Shown: in pieces, positions 37,565-46,364 of the stretch
Numbering within the stretch: the stretch's first letter is position 1
How the letters are laid out: each line of letters opens with the position of its first letter
DNA from: Bacteroidota bacterium
Lineage (GTDB): Bacteria; Bacteroidota; Bacteroidia; Flavobacteriales_D; Crocinitomicaceae
Assembly: GCA_016192075.1 (NCBI GenBank)
Contig: JACPUU010000012.1
Location: forward strand, 620,001-684,000
Length of the DNA: 64,000 nucleotides
Reading direction: 5' to 3'
Made by a program: the position numbers and the translations under genes
Notes under the pieces: model-generated
The model's database searches: none
Told to the model about the DNA's origin: nothing
Seen by the model: only the letters and a program-made list of their open reading frames with translations

Positions 37565-38176
37565 TTATGAATTAATATGACTGACCAATGAGTCTCCTCC
37601 GGTCAGGTTTCCAATCTGATCAATAACCGGTGCTGTTTCTGTAAGCGCATTCTCCTGCATTTCAAGCAATCGTATGCGGTATAGCACAGAAGGCATGTAC
37701 TTGGCGCCCAAACTGCCCCACAAATAATTTTGCTGTTCAACCGGCAGTGAATACAACTCAACAATCAGTTTTTCAATCTGGCTGTCAAGCCCCGGAGAAT
37801 TTGCCTGCGTGAAATAATTTTTGCTTTGAAAAAAAGTGATGATAAACGAAATGAGTTTCAGCCCCTCTTCGTAATTCGTCATAGTGGTATCAACGTTTGG
37901 ATTGGCCGCAAAAAGAATATAGAGATTCAGCTTAACCGGTGGATTTCGTTTAACCGAATTACCGTTTACTGCAGGTGCATAAGGTGTTTGTGTTTTACCT
38001 ATTCTTTCTTCTTCAATATTTACGAGTGAGCATCCGATTTTATCAATGCCAATTTTTATCTGGCCATCCTGATCAACAAGTGCATTTAATTCAACACGCG
38101 TAGTATCACCTGACGCCTTTAACGCGATAAATTCATTTACCTCGTCCACCAAAAATTTAAGCGCTGTATGAATCAT
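37565..38176 (-). CDS. eCIS cap/terminator protein (Pvc16-like, DUF4255)
   Basis: This 203-residue protein has the DUF4255 pattern: an N-terminal helix 'TALKFLVDEVNEFIALKASG' and the conserved strand 'KIGCSLVNIEEER' near residue 47, then 'VKLNLYILFAANP'. The C-terminal half is helical. Members cap the distal end of the tube and sheath and stop growth. It is the first gene of the eCIS operon, behind a 354-base gap. Confidence 0.88.
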   Translation of the reverse strand: MIHTALKFLVDEVNEFIALKASGDTTRVELNALVDQDGQIKIGIDKIGCSLVNIEEERIGKTQTPYAPAVNGNSVKRNPPVKLNLYILFAANPNVDTTMTNYEEGLKLISFIITFFQSKNYFTQANSPGLDSQIEKLIVELYSLPVEQQNYLWGSLGAKYMPSVLYRIRLLEMQENALTETAPVIDQIGNLTGGDSLVSHINS

Positions 38177-38530
38177 GTATGCGACCTGGTTTATTTAACC
38201 TAAATCTATGAAATACACGCCGCCTGCATGCGGGACAAAAACCATAAAGGTGCACAAGCTATTCTTTGATGTGTATAAAAATGCGCGAAAAAAAACGGGG
38301 ATAAAATTGTCAGAAATTTTATACTGAATACAGGTACTGATTCATGCCATTGCATGATAAAAAAATCACTCAAAAAAAATTGAACCTGATTCTATTTATG
38401 AAAGAAAAAAAACGTCGGAATTTTGCATAAACAAACCAAACCTCTGAATCGTATTTCAGGCAGACTCAAAAATGTGGATCTGTTTTTAATTTAAGCCAGC
38501 TTCAAAATCAGCTAACTATTAGCAACGCTG
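38177..38530. other. Gap upstream of the eCIS operon, presumed control region
   Basis: This 354-base, A/T-rich gap separates the hydrolase gene from the first eCIS gene. It must contain the operon promoter if the hydrolase transcript stops here. I looked on the minus strand for TAnnTTTG boxes and found no clean match. A weak palindrome (CCGC-N6-GCGG) lies near 38220-38233. I see no gene and no convincing terminator. Confidence 0.4.
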
Positions 38531-39649
38531 TCAGAATTTTAAAAATTCACCCGCTACCCATTTTTCGTCAGGCGCAATTTTACACCAGCTGTCTTTTTCA
38601 GCAAAAACAAAAACTTCCTGCCCTTTTGTTAATGATCCTTTTTTTGCTGAAGACGCTGACGGCCCGCTTCGGATAATTAATTCGGCCGTATTTACTGTTG
38701 CGCGTTTTACCGGTGTGCAATAACGCGCAGCTACCCAATGCTCTTTGGAATCAGCAATTTTATACCACCCGTCTTTTTCAGTATAAACAATTAAAACTTC
38801 ACCCGCAACGGCAGCGTCACGATCAGTTACTTTTGCACTTTTTGCATCTGGTTTTACCCTTACATTAAGGCTTTTTGCTATTACGCAAACCCGTTTCAGA
38901 TTTATTCGGGTTGGAGCGGTAACAAGAGCCGTTCCATTATCAGCAACCGGCTTGTCTGAAACCGGACCTGGTTTGCCTGAAATTAATTCATAAAATTCAT
39001 GTACACGGATCTTTGCTTTGGCATACCCCCCTGTTTTTTCAGTGATAATCTGCTCTCTTGTTTTCCCCCAGCCGGTATTGGCATGGTACGCTGCGTTGAC
39101 AGCATCTTCAATAGTTTTTGCACTGTTAATATCTGTCATAGAATAGAGTGCCAGCTTTGCCTTTGGAGCCGAACCAAATTTTTCAATGAAGTACGAAATG
39201 ACAGCCTCTGTTGCCACGGCAGGTTCATTTAATTTATCAGGGAACTGAACAATATCTGTTTTAATACGCTCAGCCGTTTTTCTATAATTGTCTTTAAACG
39301 TAAGCTGATTATAACCGCGCCCGCGGTACTTGAATCCCTCGTCTGCCGCATTGCCATAACGGCCGCCATAAATCAGATCAAAAAAAGCTTTCGGATCTTT
39401 TTTCAAACCAGTGAGCTCACTGTCACTCAACTGTTTTACACGTTGGCCAAATATATCCCTGATACGTGAATTGGCTGTGGTTGAATAATCTCTTTCGGCC
39501 TTGGGTATAAATGAACTTTCTTTTGAAATTACAGCCAGAATTGCGGCCTGCATTAAGGTGTTGGTAATATTATTTCGTTTCATGCATGCAATAATGCCTT
39601 CAACATTTTGCATCTGAGCTGCAGAAAGTGTTTCTAAAAATCCGGACAT
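38531..39649 (-). CDS. GH19-like peptidoglycan hydrolase with two SH3 domains
   Basis: This 372-residue protein has a GH19/chitinase-class-I-like lysozyme fold at about residues 1-225. Catalytic-type glutamates lie in 'AVISKESSFIPKAERDY' (about 39-55), and the substrate-cleft motif is 'FKYRGRGYNQLTFKDNY'. Two bacterial SH3 domains follow (about 255-310 and 318-372), which usually bind cell walls. No signal peptide is visible, so export would need lysis or another route. The location just upstream of the eCIS operon suggests a part in releasing particles by lysis, or in crossing target walls. Both roles are inferred. Confidence 0.82.
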   Translation of the reverse strand: MSGFLETLSAAQMQNVEGIIACMKRNNITNTLMQAAILAVISKESSFIPKAERDYSTTANSRIRDIFGQRVKQLSDSELTGLKKDPKAFFDLIYGGRYGNAADEGFKYRGRGYNQLTFKDNYRKTAERIKTDIVQFPDKLNEPAVATEAVISYFIEKFGSAPKAKLALYSMTDINSAKTIEDAVNAAYHANTGWGKTREQIITEKTGGYAKAKIRVHEFYELISGKPGPVSDKPVADNGTALVTAPTRINLKRVCVIAKSLNVRVKPDAKSAKVTDRDAAVAGEVLIVYTEKDGWYKIADSKEHWVAARYCTPVKRATVNTAELIIRSGPSASSAKKGSLTKGQEVFVFAEKDSWCKIAPDEKWVAGEFLKF

Positions 39650-39924
39650 AGTGTTATTGATTTAAAGGGTGTCTGACATTGAAAAAATTCTCCGTCTAAA
39701 AGAATTCACACAACTGCCTGCTCCCCTGTTTCTCTTAAAACTCTATAAAAACGGCATAGCTAACCTATGAAAATTATTTTATTCCGTTACATCCTGATAC
39801 GGGCAAAACGAAACAAGTGAAAGAAATAAGGCGGTTCACACCTCAGATTGCAGAAACTACGATTATCGAACTGCAGAAAGTACGATCAACCAAAGGCGCC
39901 TTGTTTTTTCTGAACCCAAAAAAA

Positions 39925-40587
39925 TCAAACCTCAATGATGCCGTATTTTACACCATACATAATAATTCCCGCCAGATTTTTTGTACCGGTTTTTTTCATG
40001 ATTTTAGCCCGGTACGCATCCACTGTACGTTCTGATTTGAGCATAATGCCTGCAATTTCACGCGTGCTGAGTTCTTTTGCCAAAAGGCGGATCACCATAA
40101 TTTCTTCAGCACTCAGTTTCACCTCGGCTGATCCAAAATCAAACCTGGGTGTTATTTTATTTTGCGCCGTCATATTGATTATTGCCAGTTTTGATGTGCG
40201 GTCATTAAAATAATAACCGGTTGTCATAACACTCTCAATGGCAATGGCAATTTCTGCAGGGTTGTCTCCTTTTGTCAAAAAGCCGTTTACACCTGAAGCA
40301 AACGAACTCATGATAATTTCTTCTTCATCATACGATGACAACATCAGAATTCTTAAATCAGCATAGCTTTCACGAATAATACGTGCGGCAGTAATGCCAT
40401 TCATCTCAGGCATGCGGTAATCTAAAAAAACAAGATTTACTTTGGTTCCGCGCAATTTGGCAATGAGGTCTTTTCCGTCCGTGGCTTCAATCACCACTTT
40501 GATTCCCTCCATATCATTCAAAATCATTGCCAGGCCTGACCGAAACATCGTGTGGTCATCGGCGATTGCAACTTTAACGTTTTTCAT
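39925..40587 (-). CDS. NarL/FixJ-type response regulator
   Basis: This 220-residue protein has an N-terminal receiver domain with acidic pocket 'IADDHTMFRSG', phospho-acceptor Asp56 in 'VFLDYRMPEMNG', and a LuxR-type HTH near 155-215 ('SAEEIMVIRLLAKELSTREI'). No histidine kinase is nearby. It lies upstream of the hydrolase and eCIS genes on the same strand, so it could control them, but a promoter link is not shown. Confidence 0.9.
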   Translation of the reverse strand: MKNVKVAIADDHTMFRSGLAMILNDMEGIKVVIEATDGKDLIAKLRGTKVNLVFLDYRMPEMNGITAARIIRESYADLRILMLSSYDEEEIIMSSFASGVNGFLTKGDNPAEIAIAIESVMTTGYYFNDRTSKLAIINMTAQNKITPRFDFGSAEVKLSAEEIMVIRLLAKELSTREIAGIMLKSERTVDAYRAKIMKKTGTKNLAGIIMYGVKYGIIEV

Positions 40588-40711
40588 TGGGTTAAGTACG
40601 TTTTATAGTTTGAGCGAAGATATTTATTTTTCTGATGCTAAAACTGTTAACGGGCTTAATCCTGAAATATTGTTTCTGATTGTTCGGGTAGTTTTAATGC
40701 GTGAAAAGGAA

Positions 40712-42088
40712 TTATTTTCCAATACAAAACTTGCTGAAAATATTCCCCAGCAATTCATCGTTGGTAATGGTACCTGTGATCTCTCCCAGGTGATAAAGTG
40801 TTTCGCGGATATCCATTGCAAGCAAATCACCGGGAATCTGATTTTGCATCCCCTCTTCTACCCGCTGCAGCGATGCCTCGCATTTTTTCAGAATTTCGTA
40901 ATGCCTTACGTTGGTAACAATGAGTTGATCTTGCGCAAACGAAAAATCCTGCACGGCACTCAAAAGCTGCTTTTTTAGTTCATCGAGGTTGTGTCGGTTT
41001 TTAGCTGAGATAAAAATTCCGTTGCCGGTTAGTTTAGAAAATTGATTCTGGTTGGTGTCGTCAGACTTGTTGAAAACAGCAATCAACAACTGATCGTCAA
41101 GAATGGTAGTAGCTTTAAAATTTTGCAGTTGCGTCAGAATAATATCTTCTTTTTCATTTTTTAAATCAAACAGCAACAGCACAACAGACGCCTTGCGAAT
41201 TTGTTCAAACGAACGCTCAATGCCCATTATCTCAATACGGTCTGTAGTTTCACGAATACCGGCCGTATCCATGAACCTGAATTCAATGCCTTCAATCACG
41301 AGTGTATCTTCAATGACATCGCGCGTGGTACCGGCTATTTCAGACACAATTGCTTTTTCTTCATTCAGCAAAGCATTAAGCAGGGTTGATTTGCCTGCAT
41401 TGGGTGCCCCTACAATAGCAACAGGAACGCCATTTTTCAAAGCATTCCCCATTCTGAAAGAATCTGCCAGCCTGTTTACTTTTAGTTTGATTTGCTGAAT
41501 CAGGTTTTCAAGCTGAGTGCGGTCAGCAAACTCAACATCCTCCTGGCTGAAATCAAGTTCCAGCTCTACCAGTGAAGCAAAATTGAGCAGCTGCTGGCGC
41601 AGATCGTTAATTTCATGTGCAAAGCCACCGCGCATTTGATGCATGGCAACTTTGTGTGCCGCCCTGGAATTGGACATTATCAGGTCGGCCACAGCCTCTG
41701 TTTGTGAAAGATCCATTTTTCCATTCATAAAAGCCCGCAGTGAAAACTCACCGGGGCCGGCAAGCCGTGCACCTTTTTGCAGCAGCAGTTTCAGAATTTC
41801 CTGCTGAATGTAGCGCGAACCGTGACAGGCTATTTCAACTGAATCTTCACCGGTAAACGACCGGGGGTTGCGGTAAACGGTTACCACTACCTCATCCAGC
41901 ACTTCATTTCCCTGAAATAGTTTGCCAAAATGAGCGGTATGTGATTTTACGTTTGCCAGGTCTTTGCTAAAAACCTGGTTGGCAATAGCAATGGCGTCTT
42001 TGCCTGAAAGCCTGATCAGGGCAATGGCCCCAACGCCTGCGGCCGTTGAAAGAGCACAAATGGTATCGGATGGATTTTGAAAATTCAC
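40712..42088 (-). CDS. mnmE: tRNA modification GTPase MnmE
   Basis: This 458-residue protein is the normal length for MnmE. It has an N-terminal folate-binding domain ('STAAGVGAIALIRLSG', 'GPGEFSLRAFMNGKMDLSQ'), a GTPase domain inserted at about 220-375 with G1 'GAPNAGKS' (227-234) and G3 'DTAGIRET', and the C-terminal catalytic Cys in 'FCIGK'. With MnmG it makes the 5-carboxymethylaminomethyl or related modification of wobble uridine in tRNA. MnmA, encoded at 57096, modifies position 2 of the same base. This is an unlinked housekeeping gene. Confidence 0.98.
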   Translation of the reverse strand: MNFQNPSDTICALSTAAGVGAIALIRLSGKDAIAIANQVFSKDLANVKSHTAHFGKLFQGNEVLDEVVVTVYRNPRSFTGEDSVEIACHGSRYIQQEILKLLLQKGARLAGPGEFSLRAFMNGKMDLSQTEAVADLIMSNSRAAHKVAMHQMRGGFAHEINDLRQQLLNFASLVELELDFSQEDVEFADRTQLENLIQQIKLKVNRLADSFRMGNALKNGVPVAIVGAPNAGKSTLLNALLNEEKAIVSEIAGTTRDVIEDTLVIEGIEFRFMDTAGIRETTDRIEIMGIERSFEQIRKASVVLLLFDLKNEKEDIILTQLQNFKATTILDDQLLIAVFNKSDDTNQNQFSKLTGNGIFISAKNRHNLDELKKQLLSAVQDFSFAQDQLIVTNVRHYEILKKCEASLQRVEEGMQNQIPGDLLAMDIRETLYHLGEITGTITNDELLGNIFSKFCIGK

Positions 42089-42142
42089 AGGGCAAAATTA
42101 AGAATTTAGGAGTTAGAAATTAGTAAAAAACAATGGGGACGC

Positions 42143-42478
42143 TTAATTACTAACGTTGCCAGAATTAACCGAAGCGCCTTTATGCATTATTTGTTTTTAT
42201 CAGATTTACCTGAAACATAACTCCCTTGTCCTCTGAACTATCCATCCTAAATTCCTAAATCCTAACTCCTAAATAGAATTAAATAAGCCTGATGCCAGAT
42301 TAAATTAATTACTAACGTTGCCAGAATTAACCGAAGCGCTTTTATGCATTATTTGTTTTTATCAGATTTACCTGAAACATAACTCCCTTGTCCTCTGAAC
42401 TCTCCATCCTAAATTCCTAAATCCTAAATTCTAACTCCTAAATAGAATTAAATAAGCCTGATGCCAGATTAAATTAAT
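42143..42478. repeat. Tandem duplication of about 162-174 bases upstream of sucD
   Basis: Copy 1 runs from 42143 to about 42304 and copy 2 from 42305 to about 42478. Both start 'TTAATTACTAACGTTGCCAG' and end near 'GATGCCAGATTAAAT'. Copy 2 differs by a few substitutions and a short insertion in the A/T-rich 'CTAAATCCTAA' part. A reversed version of that part ('AATTTAGGAGTTAG') sits nearby at 42102-42116. No ORF is present. The duplication fills most of the 425-base gap between the divergent mnmE and sucD genes. Confidence 0.92.
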
Positions 42479-42482
42479 TAGC

Positions 42483-42490
42483 TATTTTTG
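42483..42490 (+). promoter_or_regulatory. Candidate -7 box for sucD
   Basis: TATTTTTG fits the Bacteroidota -7 consensus TAnnTTTG, 23 bases before the sucD ATG. No TTG is seen at the expected -33 distance. The box lies immediately downstream of the tandem duplication. Confidence 0.4.
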
Positions 42491-42513
42491 ATCCTCAAAA
42501 TTCAAACGAGTCT

Positions 42514-43392
42514 ATGTCAGTTTTAGTTAATAAGAATTCAAAAGTAATTGTACAAGGTTTTACAGGTAGTGAAGGTACTTTTCATGCCTCGCAGATGATT
42601 GAATATGGTACCAATGTGGTAGGCGGGGTTACACCGGGTAAAGGCGGAACCAAACACCTGGATCGTCCGGTATTTGACACAGTTGCTGATGCGGTTGCTA
42701 AAACTGGTGCAGATGTATCTATTATTTTCGTTCCACCTGCATTTGCTGCAGATGCAATTATGGAAGCCGCCAATGGTGGCATTAAAGTGATTATTACAAT
42801 CACTGAAGGAATTCCGGTAGCAGACATGGTAAAAGCAAAAGAATACATTTCAAAATACAATTGCCGCCTGATTGGGCCAAATTGCCCGGGCGTTATTACT
42901 GCTGATGAGGCCAAAGTTGGTATTATGCCTGGCTTTATTTTCAAAAAAGGAAACATTGGAATTGTATCCAAATCGGGTACATTAACCTATGAAGCAGCTG
43001 ACCAGGTTGTAAAAGCAGGTATGGGAATTACTACTGCCATTGGAATTGGCGGCGACCCTATTATTGGAACAACAACCAAACAAGCCGTTGAATTGTTGAT
43101 GAACGACCCTGAAACGCACGGTATCATTATGATTGGCGAGATTGGTGGAAACCTGGAAGCGAATGCTGCAAAATGGATAAAAGAACATGGAACTAAACCT
43201 GTGGTTGGTTTTATTGCCGGTGTAACTGCACCTGTAGGTAGAACAATGGGGCACGCCGGTGCCATTGTAGGTGGTGAAAATGATACCGCTGAAGCCAAAA
43301 AACGCATTTTGCGCGAGTGCGGCATTCATGTTGTAGATTCACCTGCCCAGATTGGTAAAAAAATGGCTGAAGTAATGGGTGTTAAAGCCTGA
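42514..43392 (+). CDS. sucD: Succinate-CoA ligase (ADP-forming) subunit alpha
   Basis: This 292-residue TCA-cycle enzyme has a CoA-binding Rossmann domain at the N-terminus ('VIVQGFTGSEGTFHASQMIE'), the ligase domain with 'GIVSKSGTLTYEAADQV', and the phospho-histidine in 'GRTMGHAGAIVGG' near residue 249. It catalyses succinyl-CoA plus ADP and phosphate to succinate, CoA and ATP, together with SucC, which is not in this window. A strong terminator follows, so it is transcribed alone. Confidence 0.98.
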   Translation: MSVLVNKNSKVIVQGFTGSEGTFHASQMIEYGTNVVGGVTPGKGGTKHLDRPVFDTVADAVAKTGADVSIIFVPPAFAADAIMEAANGGIKVIITITEGIPVADMVKAKEYISKYNCRLIGPNCPGVITADEAKVGIMPGFIFKKGNIGIVSKSGTLTYEAADQVVKAGMGITTAIGIGGDPIIGTTTKQAVELLMNDPETHGIIMIGEIGGNLEANAAKWIKEHGTKPVVGFIAGVTAPVGRTMGHAGAIVGGENDTAEAKKRILRECGIHVVDSPAQIGKKMAEVMGVKA

Positions 43393-43416
43393 TTTTAGCT
43401 GGTTTATAAAAATTTG

Positions 43417-43446
43417 AAAGTCCTGCCATTTGCGGGACTTTTTTTT
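43417..43446 (+). terminator. Intrinsic terminator of sucD
   Basis: A 10-base-pair stem (43417-43426 with 43432-43441, one G-T pair) with a 5-base loop is followed by a T run to 43446, 25 bases after the sucD stop. Confidence 0.85.
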
Positions 43447-43476
43447 ACCCGTAAGAACTAGTAAAAACCTGATTTT

Positions 43477-43758
43477 ATGAAAAAGTACATCCTTTTACTT
43501 GCTGTGTGTTTGTCTTTGCTGAGTTGCAAAATGGTTATGAAAGGTGCTGCCCGTTATTGGACTAAAAAACAAATCAAAGAATTTGTGTCTGACTGTGAAA
43601 CCCATTCAGCCAAACTTTTAGGCGAAGAGAAAGCGCATGTTTTTTGTGATTGTGCGGTTGATGAAGTGTCTGAAAAGTACACCAATTACGACGATGTTAA
43701 AAAAGCCGGTATTATAGAAGTGCTCAAAATTGCACGCAATTGTAAAGATGCCAATTAG
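43477..43758 (+). CDS. Small Cys-rich lipoprotein, unknown
   Basis: This 93-residue protein has a lipoprotein signal 'MKKYILLLAVCLSLLSC' (lipobox LLSC, Cys17). Four more cysteines lie in 'VSDCETHSAKL', 'VFCDCAVDEV' and 'RNCKDAN'. The even number of mature cysteines suggests disulfides in the periplasm. I do not recognise a function. It lies 30 bases behind the sucD terminator. Confidence 0.75.
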   Translation: MKKYILLLAVCLSLLSCKMVMKGAARYWTKKQIKEFVSDCETHSAKLLGEEKAHVFCDCAVDEVSEKYTNYDDVKKAGIIEVLKIARNCKDAN

Positions 43759-43925
43759 GCGTTATTGAGGCTGCCCGTTGGTTGTTCGCCAACGAATCAA
43801 TTCGTTTAACTTCTCTTAACCAATTATTTATCAAATAATTAAATCACCCATCAAAAGTATCGATTTCTGATTTTTGGGTCACCGTCAGTTTTCTGCAGGT
43901 GTATCTTTTACAGAATGACCGGCAC

Positions 43926-43956
43926 TTGTGATTCGATGAATTCTGCGTTACATTTG
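43926..43956 (+). promoter_or_regulatory. Promoter of the DUF481-like gene
   Basis: TTG at 43926-43928, a 20-base spacer and TACATTTG at 43949-43956 match the Bacteroidota pattern TTG-N19-TAnnTTTG. The ATG follows 15 bases later, which gives a very short leader. Confidence 0.55.
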
Positions 43957-43970
43957 CGGGTACAACTATC

Positions 43971-44717
43971 ATGAGGTTTTTCATTTTTACGCTTATACTT
44001 TTTACGCAGCTGGTTTACGGGCAAATTGTAAACATTGAAAACATGCGTCTGGCAACAAAAAAAGAAGGGCTCACCGGCAGCGTTGATCTGAGCCTCAATT
44101 TTACAATGAATACGGTGCAGTTTCTTCAGATTGGTGACCGTGTCAGGCTAGCTTATTCCAAACACAGACATTATGTGCTGCTGCTGACTGATCACTCTTT
44201 CATGCAAACAAAAGACGTTAGCATTGTCAACCTTGGGTTTGAGCACCTGCGATATAACTATGCATTTAAAGATTCCGGCGCGGTTATACTGGAGGTATTT
44301 GAACAGGCCCAGTTTAATAAAATTCAAAAAATCAACCTGCGCCTTTTGGCCGGAACCGGATTGCGCTTTCACCTGCTTGACAAGGAACACTACCAGCTTA
44401 ACCTGGGGACCGGTTTTATGGCTGAGTATGAAGAACTAATTGACTACGGTATCTCCAACGATATTTTATCAAACAGTTATGTTTCATTTGACGGGCAGTT
44501 TACAGAGCACGTAGGCATGAATGTAATCACCTATTTTCAACCCAAACTGATTGACTTTGGCAATTACCGCGTAGCCAATGAAACCCAGCTGCGCTTTATC
44601 ATTAATAAACACCTGACATACCGCGTTATTTATTCCTTGTCACACGACTCCAGAGATATACCCGATGTCAGAAAAACAAATTATACCTTTAGGAATGCGC
44701 TGAGCTTTACATTCTGA
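43971..44717 (+). CDS. DUF481-like outer-membrane beta-barrel protein
   Basis: This 248-residue protein has a signal peptide 'MRFFIFTLILFTQLVYGQ' and alternating beta strands of the DUF481 type, for example 'EGLTGSVDLSLNFTMNTVQF' near residue 34. It ends in an aromatic residue ('NALSFTF'), as outer-membrane barrels usually do. Function is unknown beyond the envelope location. Confidence 0.75.
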   Translation: MRFFIFTLILFTQLVYGQIVNIENMRLATKKEGLTGSVDLSLNFTMNTVQFLQIGDRVRLAYSKHRHYVLLLTDHSFMQTKDVSIVNLGFEHLRYNYAFKDSGAVILEVFEQAQFNKIQKINLRLLAGTGLRFHLLDKEHYQLNLGTGFMAEYEELIDYGISNDILSNSYVSFDGQFTEHVGMNVITYFQPKLIDFGNYRVANETQLRFIINKHLTYRVIYSLSHDSRDIPDVRKTNYTFRNALSFTF

Positions 44718-44745
44718 CAATGGTTTTTCCCTTAACCTGACTGAA

Positions 44746-45654
44746 ATGAAAAAAATGAAAAAATACGATGTGGTTTTGCTAACCGAGGCAAAATACATTG
44801 AGCCCAAAACGGTTGACTGGTATACCGACCAGGTTTTGACAGAAGACGGGCTTGTATTGGAAGCATTGCAGCGAAAGGGAATACATGCTATTAAACGTGA
44901 CTGGGCTGATACGGATTTTGACTGGTCATCTACACGCTATGCGCTTTTCAGAACAACCTGGGATTACTTTCACCGGTTTGAAGAATTTGATACGTGGCTT
45001 AACCGCGTTTCACAGCAAACCAAATTAATTAACTGCATTGAACTGGTACGCTGGAATATGAATAAACATTACCTGCTTGACCTGGCTGAACGCGGTGTAC
45101 CAATTGTTCATTCGTATTTTATTGAAAAAGGTTCAGACCTTACCCTGCGTAATCTGCACGATCATACCGGCTGGGAGAATACTGTTATAAAGCCTGCTAT
45201 TTCAGGTGCGGCAAGGCATACCTACCGGCTGGACCCTGACAATATTCATGCACATGAAGCGATTTTCAGACAACTGATTGAACATGAATCCATGCTGCTT
45301 CAACCGTTTCAAAAAAGTATACTCACCAAAGGCGAGGTTTCACACATTGTAATTGACGGTGAATACAGCCATTCAGTACTCAAAAAAGCAAAAGAAGGTG
45401 ATTACCGCGTACAGGATGACTGGGGCGGTACCGTTCATAATTACAAAGCCAACAAAGAAGAAATTGCATTTGCTGAAAATGCTGCGCGTTCATGCAGCCC
45501 TGTTCCTGTATATGCCCGTGTTGACTTAATGTGGGACAATGATGACCAGCTGGCTTTGTGTGAACTGGAATTGGTGGAGCCTGAATTGTGGTTTCGTAAA
45601 AACCCGGCAGCAGCTGATGCGCTTGCAGGTGTTATTGAAAAGATGATACACTGA
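44746..45654 (+). CDS. ATP-grasp family protein (RimK/glutathione-synthetase-like)
   Basis: This 302-residue protein has an ATP-grasp layout: 'WDYFHRFEEFDTWLNR' before the first subdomain, lysines in 'WENTVIKPAISGAARHTYRL' near residue 146 for ATP binding, and acidic Mg ligands in 'VDLMWDNDDQLALCELELVE' near 263. The family joins a carboxylate to an amine or similar nucleophile, but the substrates cannot be told. It starts 28 bases behind the DUF481-like gene and may be co-transcribed with it. An alternative ATG lies three codons in. Confidence 0.82.
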   Translation: MKKMKKYDVVLLTEAKYIEPKTVDWYTDQVLTEDGLVLEALQRKGIHAIKRDWADTDFDWSSTRYALFRTTWDYFHRFEEFDTWLNRVSQQTKLINCIELVRWNMNKHYLLDLAERGVPIVHSYFIEKGSDLTLRNLHDHTGWENTVIKPAISGAARHTYRLDPDNIHAHEAIFRQLIEHESMLLQPFQKSILTKGEVSHIVIDGEYSHSVLKKAKEGDYRVQDDWGGTVHNYKANKEEIAFAENAARSCSPVPVYARVDLMWDNDDQLALCELELVEPELWFRKNPAAADALAGVIEKMIH

Positions 45655-45698
45655 TAGCACAAGAATTCACCTTGTTGCTATAAATTTCAATAATGCAC

Positions 45699-46043
45699 CT
45701 ATTCATAATGCGGATACAATTTCCGCTCCCGGGTCCTGCTTTTTAATGTTCTGTTTTGATCATCAATAACTGAGCTGATGGTTGTTATTTCAGTACAGCC
45801 GTTGAGCCGTTTGCAGCGCCCGTGATTAATATACCTGATTTTACTGGTCACAAGTGTCCACTCACATTTCAAAGTATCAAAGTGAATGGCGCAGAATTTA
45901 GTATCTGTTCCCGGATAAAACCGCTCTGCTTTTGCAATTTTCAGTACCGTTGTTGTATCCAATACCGGCGTGCAGCCTGAATTGGTTTGACCACTTGTTT
46001 GGGAGAGGTAGAATAAAAACAGTATTCCAACAACGTAGTTCAT
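45699..46043 (-). CDS. Small secreted protein, unknown
   Basis: This 114-residue protein has a signal peptide 'MNYVVGILFLFYLSQTSGQ'. The mature part has five cysteines, including 'GCTPVLDTTTV', 'DTKFCAIHFDTLKCEW' and 'GRCKRLNGCTEI'. No known domain is recognised. It is a single gene, convergent with the ATP-grasp gene. Confidence 0.6.
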   Translation of the reverse strand: MNYVVGILFLFYLSQTSGQTNSGCTPVLDTTTVLKIAKAERFYPGTDTKFCAIHFDTLKCEWTLVTSKIRYINHGRCKRLNGCTEITTISSVIDDQNRTLKSRTRERKLYPHYE

Positions 46044-46174
46044 ACACCAAAAATTAATAAAAAATCTGCTTCAGAGCTCAACAACACAGCTGCCAACTAT
46101 TATGCCTTCTATCAAATATAGCGCACCTGCCCTTAATTACTCTTGTCACTGTGGTATTAATTATGCCTTTTTTC

Positions 46175-46274
46175 ACCGCAGAGGCCAAGCGGAGTTTTGC
46201 GCAGAGGGCCGCTGAGCGCAGGTGTCTAAATATCCTTTGCGTGACTCAGCGCCTTTCTCCGGGCTCTCTGCGGT
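46175..46274. repeat. Imperfect inverted repeat (REP-like hairpin)
   Basis: Outer arms ACCGCAGAG (46175-46183) and CTCTGCGGT (46266-46274) are perfect complements. Inner parts with 'CGCTGAGCGC' and 'CTCAGCGCC' pair imperfectly. This G/C-rich element stands out in an A/T-rich 321-base gap (46044-46364) with no gene. It resembles the dispersed intergenic hairpins seen in many bacterial genomes. Confidence 0.6.
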
Positions 46275-46364
46275 TACTATTTTTTCAGCAGATTTCGCGC
46301 CGTGCTGAAAGGGAATAAACACTGCGTGTCTCTTCACATTCATTCTTGCTGAAAGGCAGTTGTT

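Noticed and set aside
6390..38176. Prophage or type VI secretion system
   Set aside because: No head, portal, terminase, integrase or lysis cassette of a phage is present, and no TssJ/TssL/TssM or ClpV. DUF4255, DUF5908, the Pvc15-type ATPase and DUF4157 cargo point to an eCIS.
42143..42478. CRISPR array
   Set aside because: Only two long, nearly identical copies without spacers. No cas gene is in the window.
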